A stretch of 64,000 bases of DNA, taken from an uncultured Lachnospiraceae bacterium. Its GTDB lineage: Bacteria; Bacillota; Clostridia; Lachnospirales; Lachnospiraceae. The stretch covers positions 1 to 64,000 of the forward strand of contig CALWLS010000007.1 in assembly GCA_944381575.1 (NCBI GenBank), read 5' to 3'. Shown piece by piece: positions 54,502 to 64,000 of the stretch (positions are counted from its first letter, which is position 1; each line of letters opens with the position of its first letter). The translations under genes were made by a program, and so were the position numbers. Below the pieces are notes generated by a model, which made no database searches, was not told where the DNA came from, and saw nothing but the letters and a program-made list of their open reading frames with translations.

Positions 54502-56499
54502 TTACATAAACATTCCCGTAAGTATGCCGCCGTACTGCGCGATTATAGGCGCGAATACGAGGGATATGACTGTCATAAGCTTGATAAGGATGTTTATGGA
54601 AGGTCCCGAGGTATCCTTAAACGGATCTCCCACCGTATCTCCAACTACCGCAGCCTTATGGTTTTCTGAACCCTTGCCGCCGAAATTGCCGTTCTCTATG
54701 TATTTCTTTGCGTTATCCCAGGCTCCGCCGGCATTTGCAAGGAATATGGCCATGAGCACTCCGGTTATAAGCGAGCCTGCAAGCAGTCCGCCGAGGGCCT
54801 CGGTTCCAAGGAGCATGCCCATAACAAGAGGAGCTAATACTGCCATAACTCCCGGACGTATCATTTCCCTTAAGGCAGCCTTTGTGGAGATATCTACGCA
54901 CTTTTCATAGTCAGGCTTAGCCTTTTCTTCCATAATGCCCGGGATCTCCCTGAACTGTCTCCTCACCTCCTCGATCATGCTGTATGCAGCCCTTGATACT
55001 GAGGACATGGTCCAGGCTGAAAATACGAAAGGAAGCATTCCTCCTACGAACAGTCCAATGATGACAAGCGGATCCATGATGTTCATGATGCTTATATCCG
55101 CCACCTCTGCATAGGATACGAAAAGCGCCAGCGCGGTAAGAGCGGCTGAGCCTATGGCAAAACCCTTGCCCATTGCCGCCGTCGTATTGCCCACGGCGTC
55201 AAGGGAGTCAGTTATCTCTCTTACGCTCTCATCAAGATGGCTCATCTCGGCGATACCGCCGGCATTATCAGCTATAGGTCCATATGCATCTACTGCTACT
55301 GTGATACCGGTGGTGGAAAGCATTCCCACTGCCGCAAGAGCTATGCCGTATACGCCTGAGCATATGTAGGCGATAAATATGCCGACTGCTATAAAAAGTA
55401 TCGGGAGCGCAGTGGAAAGCATTCCGACTGAAACTCCGCTGATGATGACGGTTGCAGATCCTGTCTCTGAGGATTCAGCGATCTCCTTTACCGACTTATA
55501 GTCGCTGGAGGTGTATATCTCGGTTATCTTACCTATGGCAAGTCCTACTATGAGTCCCGCTATAATGGCTATGCCATAGGAAATGCTGCCCATAAGAATG
55601 TTTGAAAGGACTACCGATGCAATAAATACGACAGCCGCCGCAAAATATGATCCGGTATTTAAGGCCTTTGCAGGGTTTGAACCCTCGCCGCCTCTTACGA
55701 ACATGCTTCCTATGATGGATGCGAGTATGCCTATACCTGAAAGTACCAGAGGGAAGGTGACTGCATTTATAGAAGCGCCTTCTCCCGCAACAACTACTCC
55801 GAGGGCTACCGCTGAAACTATGGCTCCGACATATGACTCAAAGAGATCGGCTCCCATGCCTGCCACGTCGCCGACATTATCTCCGACGTTATCGGCTATT
55901 ACCGCAGGGTTCCTCGGGTCATCCTCAGGTATGCCTGCCTCAACCTTTCCCACAAGGTCAGCTCCCACGTCGGCAGCCTTGGTATATATACCGCCGCCCA
56001 CACGGGCAAACAGGGCTATCGATGACGCTCCGAGCGAAAATCCCATCATTACGTTATCATCGCCGGTGAGTATGTAAACTATGGTCGTACCTAAAAGTCC
56101 AAGTCCGGCAACGCACATGCCCATTACGGAACCGCCTCTGAAAGCAACGCTCAGGGCTTTTGTCATACCGCCTTCCTTAGCTGCGTTTGCGGTCCTGACG
56201 TTGGCCTTTGTCGCCACATTCATGCCTATATAGCCCGCAAGCACCGAGCAGCAGGCGCCGCCCACAAAGCTTACAGCCGTAAGTATGCTGATCCCGAAGC
56301 CGATGCATATGAAAAGTACTATTATGAATACGATAAGTACCCTGTATTCCGCAAACAGGAACGCTCTTGCTCCGCCGTGTATGGCAGCGGCAAGCTCGGC
56401 CATTCGGTTCGTTCCTTCAGGCTGCTTCGTTACGTATGACGCCATCGCAAATGCAAAGACGAGTGCGCAGACAGCCATTACGAGTGAAAAATAAGCCAT
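54502..56499 (-). CDS. hppA: Membrane pyrophosphatase, K+-dependent type, probably Na+-translocating
   Basis: About 665-residue, sixteen-helix proton or sodium pump driven by pyrophosphate hydrolysis. Seen: [45 protein letters not shown] split over the substrate site (about 185-230) and a second DNAGG motif near 405. The [10 protein letters not shown] segment carries Ala where K+-independent enzymes have Lys, pointing to the K+-dependent class, which in Clostridia often pumps Na+. ATG 56499 (MAYFSLVM) fits the AAGGAG site better than the upstream GTG at 56508. Salvages energy from pyrophosphate. Confidence 0.93.
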   Translation of the reverse strand: MAYFSLVMAVCALVFAFAMASYVTKQPEGTNRMAELAAAIHGGARAFLFAEYRVLIVFIIVLFICIGFGISILTAVSFVGGACCSVLAGYIGMNVATKANVRTANAAKEGGMTKALSVAFRGGSVMGMCVAGLGLLGTTIVYILTGDDNVMMGFSLGASSIALFARVGGGIYTKAADVGADLVGKVEAGIPEDDPRNPAVIADNVGDNVGDVAGMGADLFESYVGAIVSAVALGVVVAGEGASINAVTFPLVLSGIGILASIIGSMFVRGGEGSNPAKALNTGSYFAAAVVFIASVVLSNILMGSISYGIAIIAGLIVGLAIGKITEIYTSSDYKSVKEIAESSETGSATVIISGVSVGMLSTALPILFIAVGIFIAYICSGVYGIALAAVGMLSTTGITVAVDAYGPIADNAGGIAEMSHLDESVREITDSLDAVGNTTAAMGKGFAIGSAALTALALFVSYAEVADISIMNIMDPLVIIGLFVGGMLPFVFSAWTMSSVSRAAYSMIEEVRRQFREIPGIMEEKAKPDYEKCVDISTKAALREMIRPGVMAVLAPLVMGMLLGTEALGGLLAGSLITGVLMAIFLANAGGAWDNAKKYIENGNFGGKGSENHKAAVVGDTVGDPFKDTSGPSINILIKLMTVISLVFAPIIAQYGGILTGMFM

Positions 56500-56659
56500 T
56501 ACTACCACATCTCCTTAAACGTAAATTCCGCCTTCTGACTTAGGCGTTTATACATACACCGCCCTTTTGTGGTGCAGTTAGTGTTACATAACCATTTTAC
56601 ACAAAATTCACATTTTTAAAACAAGAAATATGATATTTTTTTAACATTTTGACAAATAT

Positions 56660-58039
56660 TTATACCATTTCCTCAGGTTTAAACACCTCGTCAAACTTTT
56701 CAGCGCTGAGGAAGCCAAGCTTTAAACAGGCCTCCCTTAGGGATATGCCTTCCCTGTAGGCGAGCTTTGCGGTCTTTGCCGCATTCTCGTAGCCTATGTA
56801 AGGGTTAAGGGCCGTGACCAGCATGAGTGAATTATGAAGATTGTGCTTCATCTTTTCACGGTCGGCCTTTATGCCGGAGGCGCAGTTTAAATTAAAGGAT
56901 GTCATGGATTCGGTAAGCAGCCTTGCCGACTGCAGGAAATTATAGGCTATGACCGGCATGAACACATTGAGCTCAAAATTGCCCTGGCTCGCCGCCATTC
57001 CAACTGCAGCGTCATTTCCCATGACCTGTACCGCCACCATGGTCACCTGCTCGCACTGGGTAGGGTTGACCTTGCCCGGCATTATGGATGAGCCCGGCTC
57101 ATTTTCCGGAATGCTTATCTCCGAAAGCCCGTCCCTCGGGCCCGAAGCCAGCCACCTTACGTCGTTGGCTATCTTCATGAGGTCTGCCGCAAGGCCCTTT
57201 AATGCGCCGTGGGCGAATACGATCTCATCCTTTGAAGTAAGAGCGTGGAATTTATTTTTGGCGGTCACAAAGTCCTTATCTGTAAGCTCGGATACGGCCG
57301 CAGCCACTTCCCTGTCAAATCCTGCCGGAGCATTAAGTCCCGTTCCCACCGCAGTCCCTCCGAGAGCGAGCTCTTTCAGTGGTTTCAGGGAAAGCCTTAT
57401 AAGCTCACAGTCCCTCTCAAGGCTCGATCTCCAGCCGGAGATCTCCTGGGAAAAGCTGATGGGAGTAGCGTCCTGCAGATGGGTGCGTCCGGATTTGATG
57501 ACTCCCTTATTTTCCTCCTCAAGTCTTTTAAAGGTCTCTATAAGAGCCTCCGCCGCCGGTATCAGCCTGTCCTCCAGTATCGTTACCGCCGCTATATGCA
57601 TGGCTGTCGGGAAGGTGTCATTGGAGGACTGGGACATATTTACATCATCGTTCGGATGGAGCAGCTTTTTCCCGGCTATCTCATTTCCCCTCGCCGCGAT
57701 CACCTCGTTGGCGTTCATATTGGACTGGGTCCCGGATCCTGTCTGCCAGACCACCAAAGGAAAGTTATCCATAAGCTTTCCCTCTGCCACCTCTTCAGCC
57801 GCCCTGATCACTGCCGAATATTTCTCGTCGTTCATCTTTTCCGGCCTCAGGCGGTGATTTGCCACAGCCGCGGCATGCTTAAGCACTCCGAAGGCTCTGA
57901 CGATCTCCTCCGGCATGGTCTCTTTCCCCACGCCGATGCGGAAATTGTTGCGGCTCCTCTCGGTCTGGGCTCCCCAGTATTTATCTGCCGGCACCCTTAC
58001 CTCGCCCATGGAATCATGTTCTATGCGATACTCTTCCAT
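56660..58039 (-). CDS. fumC: Class II fumarate hydratase
   Basis: 459-residue enzyme interconverting fumarate and L-malate without an iron-sulfur cluster. Seen: signature GSSIMPGKVNP (about 315-325), GSGTQSNMNANEV (about 98-110), SSNDTFPTAMH and SGRTHLQDATP. Length matches FumC. It lies 15 bp after the malic enzyme gene, last of the pyk-lrgA-lrgB-mae-fumC cluster, so malate is shared by both enzymes. No defects visible. Confidence 0.95.
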   Translation of the reverse strand: MEEYRIEHDSMGEVRVPADKYWGAQTERSRNNFRIGVGKETMPEEIVRAFGVLKHAAAVANHRLRPEKMNDEKYSAVIRAAEEVAEGKLMDNFPLVVWQTGSGTQSNMNANEVIAARGNEIAGKKLLHPNDDVNMSQSSNDTFPTAMHIAAVTILEDRLIPAAEALIETFKRLEEENKGVIKSGRTHLQDATPISFSQEISGWRSSLERDCELIRLSLKPLKELALGGTAVGTGLNAPAGFDREVAAAVSELTDKDFVTAKNKFHALTSKDEIVFAHGALKGLAADLMKIANDVRWLASGPRDGLSEISIPENEPGSSIMPGKVNPTQCEQVTMVAVQVMGNDAAVGMAASQGNFELNVFMPVIAYNFLQSARLLTESMTSFNLNCASGIKADREKMKHNLHNSLMLVTALNPYIGYENAAKTAKLAYREGISLREACLKLGFLSAEKFDEVFKPEEMV

Positions 58040-58054
58040 CTTATCTCCTTACGA

Positions 58055-59230
58055 TCAAATGCGTGCGACTCCGGATCTCTTTGCCGCCTCCATTACGGCC
58101 TTCGCCACCGCGTCCTTTACTCTCGGATCAAAGGCCTTTGGAAGTATATAGTCAGCGCTGAGCTCTCCGTCGGATATAAGTCCTGCAAGAGCCTCTGCCG
58201 CCGCGATCTTCATCTCGTCATTTATGTCGGAGGCCCTGCAGTCCAGCGCTCCCCTGAATATTGCCGGGAAGGCAAGTACGTTGTTTACCTGGTTAGGATA
58301 ATCGCTGCGTCCTGTTGCCACTACCTTTGCTCCGCCTTTTTTAGCCTCATCCGGGAATATTTCCGGTACAGGATTCGCGCAGGCAAATATTATGGCGTCC
58401 TCAGCCATGGTGCTCACCATTTCCGCATTCAGCACTCCTGCGGCGGATACTCCGATAAATACGTCGGCGCCCTTTATGACTTCAGAAAGGCCGCCCTCCT
58501 CTCCATGCTTATTGGTTATCTCAGCCATCTCCTCCTTAACAGGATTCATATGGTCGGTACGCCCCTTATAGATAGCTCCCTTCCTGTCGCAGAGGATGAT
58601 ATTTCCGGCCCCGGCGGATACAAGGAGCTTTGATATAGCTATGGCTGCGGCGCCGGCGCCGTTTACCACGATCCTTATGTCCTCCATTTTCTTTCCAACG
58701 ACCTTGAGGGCGTTCATAAGCCCCGCAAGGGTTATGACTGCGGTACCGTGCTGATCGTCATGGAATATCGGAATGTCGCATCTTTCCTTAAGCTTTTTTT
58801 CTATCTCAAAGCATCTTGGAGCCGCGATATCCTCAAGATTCACTCCGCCGAAGGAGCCGGCTAAAAGCGCCACGGTATTTACTATATCGTCCACTTCCTT
58901 TGAACGTATGCATAAAGGTATGGCGTCCACGCCTCCAAAGGCCTTGAACAGCACGCATTTTCCTTCCATGACGGGCATTCCGGCCTCAGGTCCTATATCT
59001 CCAAGCCCGAGCACGGCCGTTCCGTCAGTTACTACGGCCACCGTATTCCATCTGCGGGTAAGCTCATAGCTCTTATCCACGTCCTTTTGTATCTCAAAGC
59101 ATGGTTCCGCTACTCCAGGCGTATATGCAAGGGAAAGGGCTTCGCTGCTGTCTACGGCAGCTCTCGGAGTTATTTCGAGCTTTCCCCTCCACTCATAGTG
59201 CTTTTTTAATGATTCCTCAGCATAATTCAT
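58055..59230 (-). CDS. NAD(P)-dependent malic enzyme
   Basis: About 391-residue malic enzyme of the short bacterial type, converting malate to pyruvate and CO2. Seen: SLAYTPGVAEPCFEI, TDGTAVLGLGDIGPEAGMPVMEGK, FHDDQHGTAVI, and the Rossmann motif VVNGAGAAAIAISKLL (about 170-185). I chose ATG 59230 (MNYAEESL), which follows GGAGGAG at 7 nt; the longest frame would overlap lrgB. The cofactor (NAD or NADP) cannot be decided with certainty. Its neighbours pyk and LrgAB concern the same metabolite, pyruvate. Confidence 0.93.
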   Translation of the reverse strand: MNYAEESLKKHYEWRGKLEITPRAAVDSSEALSLAYTPGVAEPCFEIQKDVDKSYELTRRWNTVAVVTDGTAVLGLGDIGPEAGMPVMEGKCVLFKAFGGVDAIPLCIRSKEVDDIVNTVALLAGSFGGVNLEDIAAPRCFEIEKKLKERCDIPIFHDDQHGTAVITLAGLMNALKVVGKKMEDIRIVVNGAGAAAIAISKLLVSAGAGNIILCDRKGAIYKGRTDHMNPVKEEMAEITNKHGEEGGLSEVIKGADVFIGVSAAGVLNAEMVSTMAEDAIIFACANPVPEIFPDEAKKGGAKVVATGRSDYPNQVNNVLAFPAIFRGALDCRASDINDEMKIAAAEALAGLISDGELSADYILPKAFDPRVKDAVAKAVMEAAKRSGVARI

Positions 59231-59273
59231 GTAAAACTCCTCCTTCATCCTGACGGCCTGAAAAGGGCCTTGT

Positions 59274-59966
59274 TTAATATATCCCTGAAAAAACAGCCAT
59301 CGCAATGACAGTTATCAGACCTGCCACCGCTATGGATAACCCCGACATGGCTCCCTCGACCTCCCCTATCTCAAGGGCCTTGGCCGTACCCAGAGCATGG
59401 GATGAAGTCCCTATGGCTATGCCCTTTGCCACCGGATCAGTTATCCTGAAAAGCTTAAGGGCCGGGACCGCTATGACATTTCCAAGGATGCCGGTAATCA
59501 CTATGCCTGCCACCGTAACGGATACATATCCTTCATATTCCTCGGAGAGGGCCATGCCCATGGCAGTCGTTATGGAATGGGGCAGCATGGTGACGAACTC
59601 CTGATGCGTAAATCCGAACATGATGGACAGCGCCAGCACTGATGCGACGGAGGCCAGCACTCCTGAGGAAATGCCTATTATTATGGCAAGAAAATTTTTC
59701 TTAAGCACCGTAAGCTGTTCATACAGAAGTATGGCAAGGCTTATGGTGGCTATATTTAAGAAATATGAAACAAACTGAGCCCCGTGGTTATAGGCCTCAT
59801 AGTCTATGTCGAATACTTTAAGCACAGCTATGCATATGGCGACTCCCACAAGTATGGGATTAAACAGCACAAAGCCTGTTTTTTTCTGGAGCACCCGGCC
59901 TACCATAAATGCCCCTATGGTAAGGGCTGCCCCGAAATATTGAGATCCAAATAATATCCCGTTCAT
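59274..59966 (-). CDS. lrgB: LrgB-family membrane protein (pyruvate transport candidate)
   Basis: 230 residues, about seven helices, of the LrgB/CidB family. Seen: GVLASVASVLALSIMFG, MLPHSITTAMGMALSEEYEG and ITDPVAKGIAIGTSSHALGTAKALEIGE, which are highly conserved. Once named antiholin-like, the Bacillus subtilis LrgAB relatives PftAB import pyruvate. Placement between pyruvate kinase and malic enzyme supports pyruvate (or malate) transport here, which is my inference. Starts 24 bp after lrgA. Confidence 0.92.
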   Translation of the reverse strand: MNGILFGSQYFGAALTIGAFMVGRVLQKKTGFVLFNPILVGVAICIAVLKVFDIDYEAYNHGAQFVSYFLNIATISLAILLYEQLTVLKKNFLAIIIGISSGVLASVASVLALSIMFGFTHQEFVTMLPHSITTAMGMALSEEYEGYVSVTVAGIVITGILGNVIAVPALKLFRITDPVAKGIAIGTSSHALGTAKALEIGEVEGAMSGLSIAVAGLITVIAMAVFSGIY

Positions 59967-59990
59967 TTATTCATTCCCCCTTGATCCTTA

Positions 59991-60344
59991 TCAGGACTTT
60001 TTCCTTCTTTTTATCACTATCTGCGTGACCCAGCCTGCCACCAGTATGGTGAAAACAGTGGAAACGACACAGACCGCAAGATAAAAAAGAACGGAATCTT
60101 TGACCTCGCTCCATATGACGATAAGCCCTACTCCGGCAGGTATGAACATGACCGGCTGCACGTCGATCAGAAACCTTGCGCTCTCCTTGATATGATCAAG
60201 CTTCAATATCCCGCTGCATAAAAGAATAAATAAAATAATTATTCCGTAAATACATGCCGGCACGGGAGCCGGTATCACGGCGTTCATGATCTCCGCCGCG
60301 AACCCTATGGTAAGTATTATGAGATATTGTGGAATGTATTTCAT
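59991..60344 (-). CDS. lrgA: LrgA/CidA-family membrane protein
   Basis: 117 residues with four helices, the small partner of LrgB. Seen: IPAPVPACIYGIIILFILLCSGILK and FIPAGVGLIV, typical of the family. It probably forms one complex with the LrgB protein. Gene order lrgA then lrgB is conserved in the family. It starts 18 bp after the pyk stop codon, so it is co-transcribed with pyk. Confidence 0.9.
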   Translation of the reverse strand: MKYIPQYLIILTIGFAAEIMNAVIPAPVPACIYGIIILFILLCSGILKLDHIKESARFLIDVQPVMFIPAGVGLIVIWSEVKDSVLFYLAVCVVSTVFTILVAGWVTQIVIKRRKKS

Positions 60345-60362
60345 TATTTTGTACCCTTAAAT

Positions 60363-61784
60363 TTACGCCTTATCGGCGGTCATCACCCTTATCATATTTG
60401 TATGCGTGCCAATGCCGAGAGGAAGTCCCGCCGTAAGCACCGCCGTCTTTCCGACCCTTACATAGCCTGAAGCAATGGCTGAATTAAATGCCTTCCCAAG
60501 CAGCAGCTCGGAATCATTGATCTCCTCAAGCACCATCGGAATAACGCCCCAGACAAGGCTCAGCTTATAATACGTCCTTATTTCCGGCGTACACCCGACT
60601 ATAAGGCTCGCCGGCTTGTACCTTGATATCATCCTTGCCGTATATCCGGACTGCGTTACCGTTATTATGGCGTCAGCGCTGACGTCTATGGCTATCAGCC
60701 CGCTTGCATGGGATATGGCGTCCGTTACTTTTCCGCTGGTCACCTCCAGCTCACGGAAGCGTTTTTCATAATCTATATCGCTCTCCGTATACTCAGCTAT
60801 CTCGGCCATGGTGCTGACAGCCTCCACAGGATACTTTCCCGCCGCAGTTTCTCCGGAAAGCATTATGGCTCCGGTGCCGTCATATATGGCGTTTGCCACA
60901 TCAGTGACCTCAGCCCTTGTAGGACGCGGGTTATGGATCATGGAGTCAAGCATCTGAGTAGCCGTTATGACTATCTTTCCGGCAGCAGTCACCTTTTTGA
61001 TAATGCGTTTCTGTACCGCAGGTATCTCTCTTATCGGTATCTCCACTCCGAGGTCTCCTCTTGCCACCATTATCCCGTCGGCCGCAGCAATGATCTCATC
61101 TATGTTCTTGATGCCCTCGCGGTTTTCTATCTTGGCTATGATAGCGATATCCTCTCCATGATGCTCCTTTAAGAAAAACCTCATCTCCTTGACATCGTCC
61201 GCGCATCTCACGAAGGATGCGGCAATGAAGTCTACCTCATTTTCTATGCCGAAAATGAGATCTGACCTGTCTTTTTCACTTAAAAACGGCAGTCCGAGAC
61301 TCACATCAGGGACATTTACTCCCTTGTGATTTGAAATAACGCCCCCGTTCATTACAGTGCATATTATGTCATGCCCCACAACTGACCTGACCTTAAGCTC
61401 TACCTGTCCGTCGTCTATCAGTATGGTGCTTCCTGGCCTCACATCCCTGTAAAGCGATCCGTAGGTGATGGCCACCCTGGTCTCATCTCCCATTACATCA
61501 TCCGTGGTGAGTGTGAATTCCTGTCCGTATTTAAGCTCTATGCTGTTATCCTTAAAATCCTTAAGCCTGATCTCCGGTCCGCTGGTATCAAGCATTATTG
61601 CCACCGGAAGATCCAGTTCCATGCGCATCTTTTTAATACGCTCTATCGTCTCCAAGTGCGATTCATGGGTACCGTGGGAAAAATTCAGCCTTGCAACATT
61701 CATGCCCTTAAGCATAAGCTGCTTTAAAATATCGTCGGACGCCGTGGCAGGTCCCATGGTACATACGATCTTTGTTTTTCTCAT
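60363..61784 (-). CDS. pyk: Pyruvate kinase
   Basis: 473-residue glycolytic enzyme making pyruvate and ATP from phosphoenolpyruvate. Seen: RKTKIVCTMGPAT at the N-terminus, LNFSHGTHESH, the active-site IIAKIENREGI (about 215-225), DGIMVARGDLGVEI (about 237-250), and the C-terminal allosteric domain ending near 473. It lacks the extra PEP-utilising domain seen in Bacillus enzymes. AAAGGAG precedes the ATG by about 11 nt. First gene of the pyk-lrgAB-mae-fumC cluster. Confidence 0.96.
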   Translation of the reverse strand: MRKTKIVCTMGPATASDDILKQLMLKGMNVARLNFSHGTHESHLETIERIKKMRMELDLPVAIMLDTSGPEIRLKDFKDNSIELKYGQEFTLTTDDVMGDETRVAITYGSLYRDVRPGSTILIDDGQVELKVRSVVGHDIICTVMNGGVISNHKGVNVPDVSLGLPFLSEKDRSDLIFGIENEVDFIAASFVRCADDVKEMRFFLKEHHGEDIAIIAKIENREGIKNIDEIIAAADGIMVARGDLGVEIPIREIPAVQKRIIKKVTAAGKIVITATQMLDSMIHNPRPTRAEVTDVANAIYDGTGAIMLSGETAAGKYPVEAVSTMAEIAEYTESDIDYEKRFRELEVTSGKVTDAISHASGLIAIDVSADAIITVTQSGYTARMISRYKPASLIVGCTPEIRTYYKLSLVWGVIPMVLEEINDSELLLGKAFNSAIASGYVRVGKTAVLTAGLPLGIGTHTNMIRVMTADKA

Positions 61785-61913
61785 TTACTGATCTTCTCCT
61801 TTCAGTAATGTCTTACAGCATTACAACTAAAAACTAACTCCCTTTTATCACGCGTTTATTTTATCATCACACAAACCTATATAAAACAGAAAAATTCATC
61901 CGAAGCCGTGAAT

Positions 61914-63560
61914 TTATTTTGAACAGGACGTTTGTCTATCTCTGATCATAGCGTTTATTATGCCCTCCGCGGAAAATGTCTCAGCCGTTAGCGAAACTTC
62001 AGGAAAATATTCCTTTATGCCGTCATTTTCCGGCTCATCCATAAGCTTTCTTAATGCGTAAGCAGTGTATTCTCCTATGCATACGGCTTTTTTTGCCGGG
62101 AGCGGGGACGTCCCCTTTCCTTTCATGAATACGGCCTGCTCCTTCCACGCCCTTACCCCTCCGGCGCTTCCGAATACTATGTAATCAGACTGTTTCGCAT
62201 GATTATTATCACAGCCATGGCCGAAACACTCCTGCATCAGATCATACTCTGATCCCATGCATGCATCAGGTGATAAAGCAGCTCCTTTTGCAGATCCTGT
62301 TTCCGCCCTGTATATATGTGCGTCTTTATAAGGTATGCCCTGGCTCTCAAGCTCCTTAAGCAGCTCCGCTGAGCCTCCCTCTGCCCGGAGTATCAGCACT
62401 GCTTTATCCGTCACGGCAGCGTTTTCTTTATCCGCTTTTCCCTTCTTTAGCCTTGCGGCAAGCTCCCTTCCAAGGTCTCCGGCAGTGTAGCGCTCAGGCA
62501 TCAGGTCTGCATATATTCCGTGCTTTAAAAGCTCCTCTGCAGTAGCTTTTCCTATGCAGGCGAACTTAAGGCCTGCTATTGCCCTTATATCCGTCCTGTT
62601 TTTCCTTAAGCCCTCAAAAAACACCCTGACGCCGTTTGCGCTGGTAAAGACTGCCCAGCCGTAAAGCTCAAAGCTTTCCGGCATATTTTCAAACATGGGC
62701 CTTATCCTCATGGAAACGCTGCGTATGCACTCTGCCCCATACTCAGCGAGACCTTCCGAAAGCCTTTCCACAAAGCTCTCCGTCCCCGTTATCACTGCTC
62801 TTATACCGGAAAGAGGAAGCCTGAGCTCATCCTTTAAATTTAATCCTGCGGTCTCCCCCACTACGAATACTCCCGGAGTGGCGGCATTTTCCGAAAGAGC
62901 TGCTATCTCCGAAAGCTTTCCGTCTATCCGTTTTTCGTATGGCGTAAATCCCCTTGAGATCACCGCCGACGGCGTATCCGGAGACTTTCCTGCCTTTATC
63001 AGTTCTTCGGTTATCTTTCTGATATTCTTTATACCCATCAGAAAAACTATCGTCCCCTCAAAACCCGCAAGATATTTAAGATCCGGGCCCTTGCCGTCTG
63101 CCGTGTTTCCCGTGACCACCGTAAAAGCCCCTGCCATCCCCCTGTGGGTAACTGGTATTCCTGCATTTTCAGGAACGGCTATGGCTGAGCTTATGCCCGG
63201 TATCACCGAAAAGGGTATACCGCAAGCTTTAAGAGCTTCGATCTCCTCTCCGCCACGACCGAAAACAAAGCTGTCTCCGCCCTTAAGCCTGACGACATTC
63301 CTTCCTTCCATGGCTTCCCGGATCAGTATCTCATTTATTTCATTCTGGGACATGCTGTGCTTTCCGGATCTTTTGCCCGCATATATTTTCCTGCAGCCTT
63401 CCCCCGGGATATTTAAAAGCTCCTTATCTATAAGGTCATCAAAAACAAGCGTCCCGGCATTTTCAAGTGCCCTGACGCCTGCTATAGTAATAAGCCCGTG
63501 TCCGCAGCCCGCGCCCACAAGCGTTACCCTTCCGTATCGTATTATCATATCCTTATCCAT
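61914..63560 (-). CDS. cobA-hemD: Uroporphyrinogen-III C-methyltransferase / uroporphyrinogen-III synthase fusion
   Basis: 548-residue bifunctional enzyme. Residues 8-245 are the SAM-dependent methyltransferase (SUMT): VTLVGAGCGHGLITIAG, RLKGGDSFVFGRGGEE, and VIPGISSAIAVPENAGIPVTHRG. Residues about 250-540 are the HemD synthase. It closes hydroxymethylbilane to uroporphyrinogen III and methylates it to precorrin-2, the branch to sirohaem and cobalamin. The fusion is common in Clostridia. The HemD half has inserted stretches (about 385-400 and 435-465) that look longer than usual. Starts 7 bp after hemC. Confidence 0.93.
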   Translation of the reverse strand: MDKDMIIRYGRVTLVGAGCGHGLITIAGVRALENAGTLVFDDLIDKELLNIPGEGCRKIYAGKRSGKHSMSQNEINEILIREAMEGRNVVRLKGGDSFVFGRGGEEIEALKACGIPFSVIPGISSAIAVPENAGIPVTHRGMAGAFTVVTGNTADGKGPDLKYLAGFEGTIVFLMGIKNIRKITEELIKAGKSPDTPSAVISRGFTPYEKRIDGKLSEIAALSENAATPGVFVVGETAGLNLKDELRLPLSGIRAVITGTESFVERLSEGLAEYGAECIRSVSMRIRPMFENMPESFELYGWAVFTSANGVRVFFEGLRKNRTDIRAIAGLKFACIGKATAEELLKHGIYADLMPERYTAGDLGRELAARLKKGKADKENAAVTDKAVLILRAEGGSAELLKELESQGIPYKDAHIYRAETGSAKGAALSPDACMGSEYDLMQECFGHGCDNNHAKQSDYIVFGSAGGVRAWKEQAVFMKGKGTSPLPAKKAVCIGEYTAYALRKLMDEPENDGIKEYFPEVSLTAETFSAEGIINAMIRDRQTSCSK

Positions 63561-63566
63561 GCCGGA

Positions 63567-64000
63567 TCACCTTAAGCCCGTTTCTCTGTAAATATCTCCA
63601 ATGACTCCATCCATAAGGGCTTTTGCCTCCTGCAGGCCTCCGGTCCTTTCAGCCCTTCTGCCGTCAAGCATGGCCATAAGCCTCACACTCTCTGCCGTTC
63701 CTTCTCCTTCTTTGTCCTTCTTCGGAGCATGGATAACCGCACAGGCTCCAGCGGCCCTGCTGCAGTCTGATCCCATGCGCATAAACAGCTCCCTTTCTAT
63801 ATCAAATTTAAGCCGCGCCGGTCCATTGTCTATGCCCCTTAGTATATTTATTGTCTCCTCATCATCCGCTCTGCATTCCACTGCCAGTATCCCCTGACAC
63901 GGCGCAGGTATCATCTCGTCTTCAGAAAACGTCCTTAAGATAAGATCAGAGGTATCTGCTCCAAGCCTTGAAAGCCCTGCCTTTGCCATAACTATCGCCT
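63567..64000 (-). CDS. hemC: Hydroxymethylbilane synthase, C-terminal part (cut by window edge)
   Basis: The frame is open beyond the right edge; about 144 C-terminal residues are visible. The text AIVMAKAGLSRLG, MIPAPCQGILAVECR and GSDCSRAAGACAVI is typical of HemC. The Cys in SDCS is the site that binds the dipyrromethane cofactor. The enzyme polymerises four porphobilinogen molecules into hydroxymethylbilane, the substrate of the HemD domain encoded next. The ATG at 63989 is internal, not the true start. Confidence 0.93.
   Translation of the reverse strand, partial: AIVMAKAGLSRLGADTSDLILRTFSEDEMIPAPCQGILAVECRADDEETINILRGIDNGPARLKFDIERELFMRMGSDCSRAAGACAVIHAPKKDKEGEGTAESVRLMAMLDGRRAERTGGLQEAKALMDGVIGDIYRETGLR

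Noticed and set aside
56949-57857. Plus-strand frame of 302 codons
   Set aside because: Antisense shadow of fumC, Ser/Pro-rich, no domain and no ribosome site.
57245-58633. Long plus-strand frame of 462 codons
   Set aside because: Antisense to fumC and the malic enzyme gene, both with full conserved motifs. The translation is Arg/Cys/Tyr-rich and has no recognisable domain.
62695-63591. Plus-strand frame of 298 codons
   Set aside because: Antisense to cobA-hemD, whose motifs are intact.

Overview
The window looks like chromosome from an anaerobic, low-to-mid G+C Firmicute, most likely a Clostridia/Lachnospiraceae gut-type organism. This is inference from gene content: rubrerythrin behind a PerR-like operator, an EFR1-type ferredoxin protein, a membrane Na+/H+-pyrophosphatase, a clostridial-style Tad pilus locus with DUF5702 and DUF6382 proteins, DUF4143 ATPases, and strong GGAGG ribosome binding sites. 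Every protein gene found is on the minus strand. The only plus-strand gene I support is tRNA-Cys.

Layout: 0-0.55 kb holds two kinds of intergenic tandem repeats. 0.55-7.5 kb has rubrerythrin, two paralogous MFS transporters, a MATE exporter and a CNNM/CorC-type membrane protein. 7.6-25.8 kb is the most unusual part: a giant secreted repeat protein (about 4,950 residues) lies between two DUF4143 AAA ATPase genes, each with its own array of ~33-bp direct repeats running into its promoter. The giant gene is split by a 9-G tract just after its signal peptide and is out of frame in this sequence; 8 G would restore it. 26.3-30.9 kb has a flavodoxin/ferredoxin protein, an iron-type alcohol dehydrogenase, CorA and a purine permease. 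30.9-31.8 kb is gene-free and filled with ~52-bp palindromic repeats also present at 0.1-0.25 kb. Then come tRNA-Gly and tRNA-Phe, a MATE exporter and tRNA-Cys.

33.9-43.9 kb is one Tad (type IVb pilus) locus. From promoter to end it encodes a prepilin peptidase, TadZ/CpaE, TadA/CpaF, TadB, TadC, Flp pilin, a DUF5702 protein, a TadE-like protein with Cys-rich repeats, a second prepilin peptidase, a TadE pseudopilin and a DUF6382 protein. The tadC reading frame is cut by one in-frame amber codon, and tadB has a suspicious start, so this copy may be decaying or silenced.

44.1-52.8 kb holds a membrane protein with a DUF4145-like N-terminus, tRNA-Lys, trmB, and a compact cell-envelope operon (D,D-carboxypeptidase, NlpC/P60 lipoprotein, response regulator, histidine kinase, trmB). 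52.8-56.5 kb has a third MATE exporter and HppA. 56.6-61.8 kb is a tight pyruvate/malate cluster (pyk, lrgA, lrgB, malic enzyme, fumC). The right edge enters a tetrapyrrole operon (hemC, then a cobA-hemD fusion).
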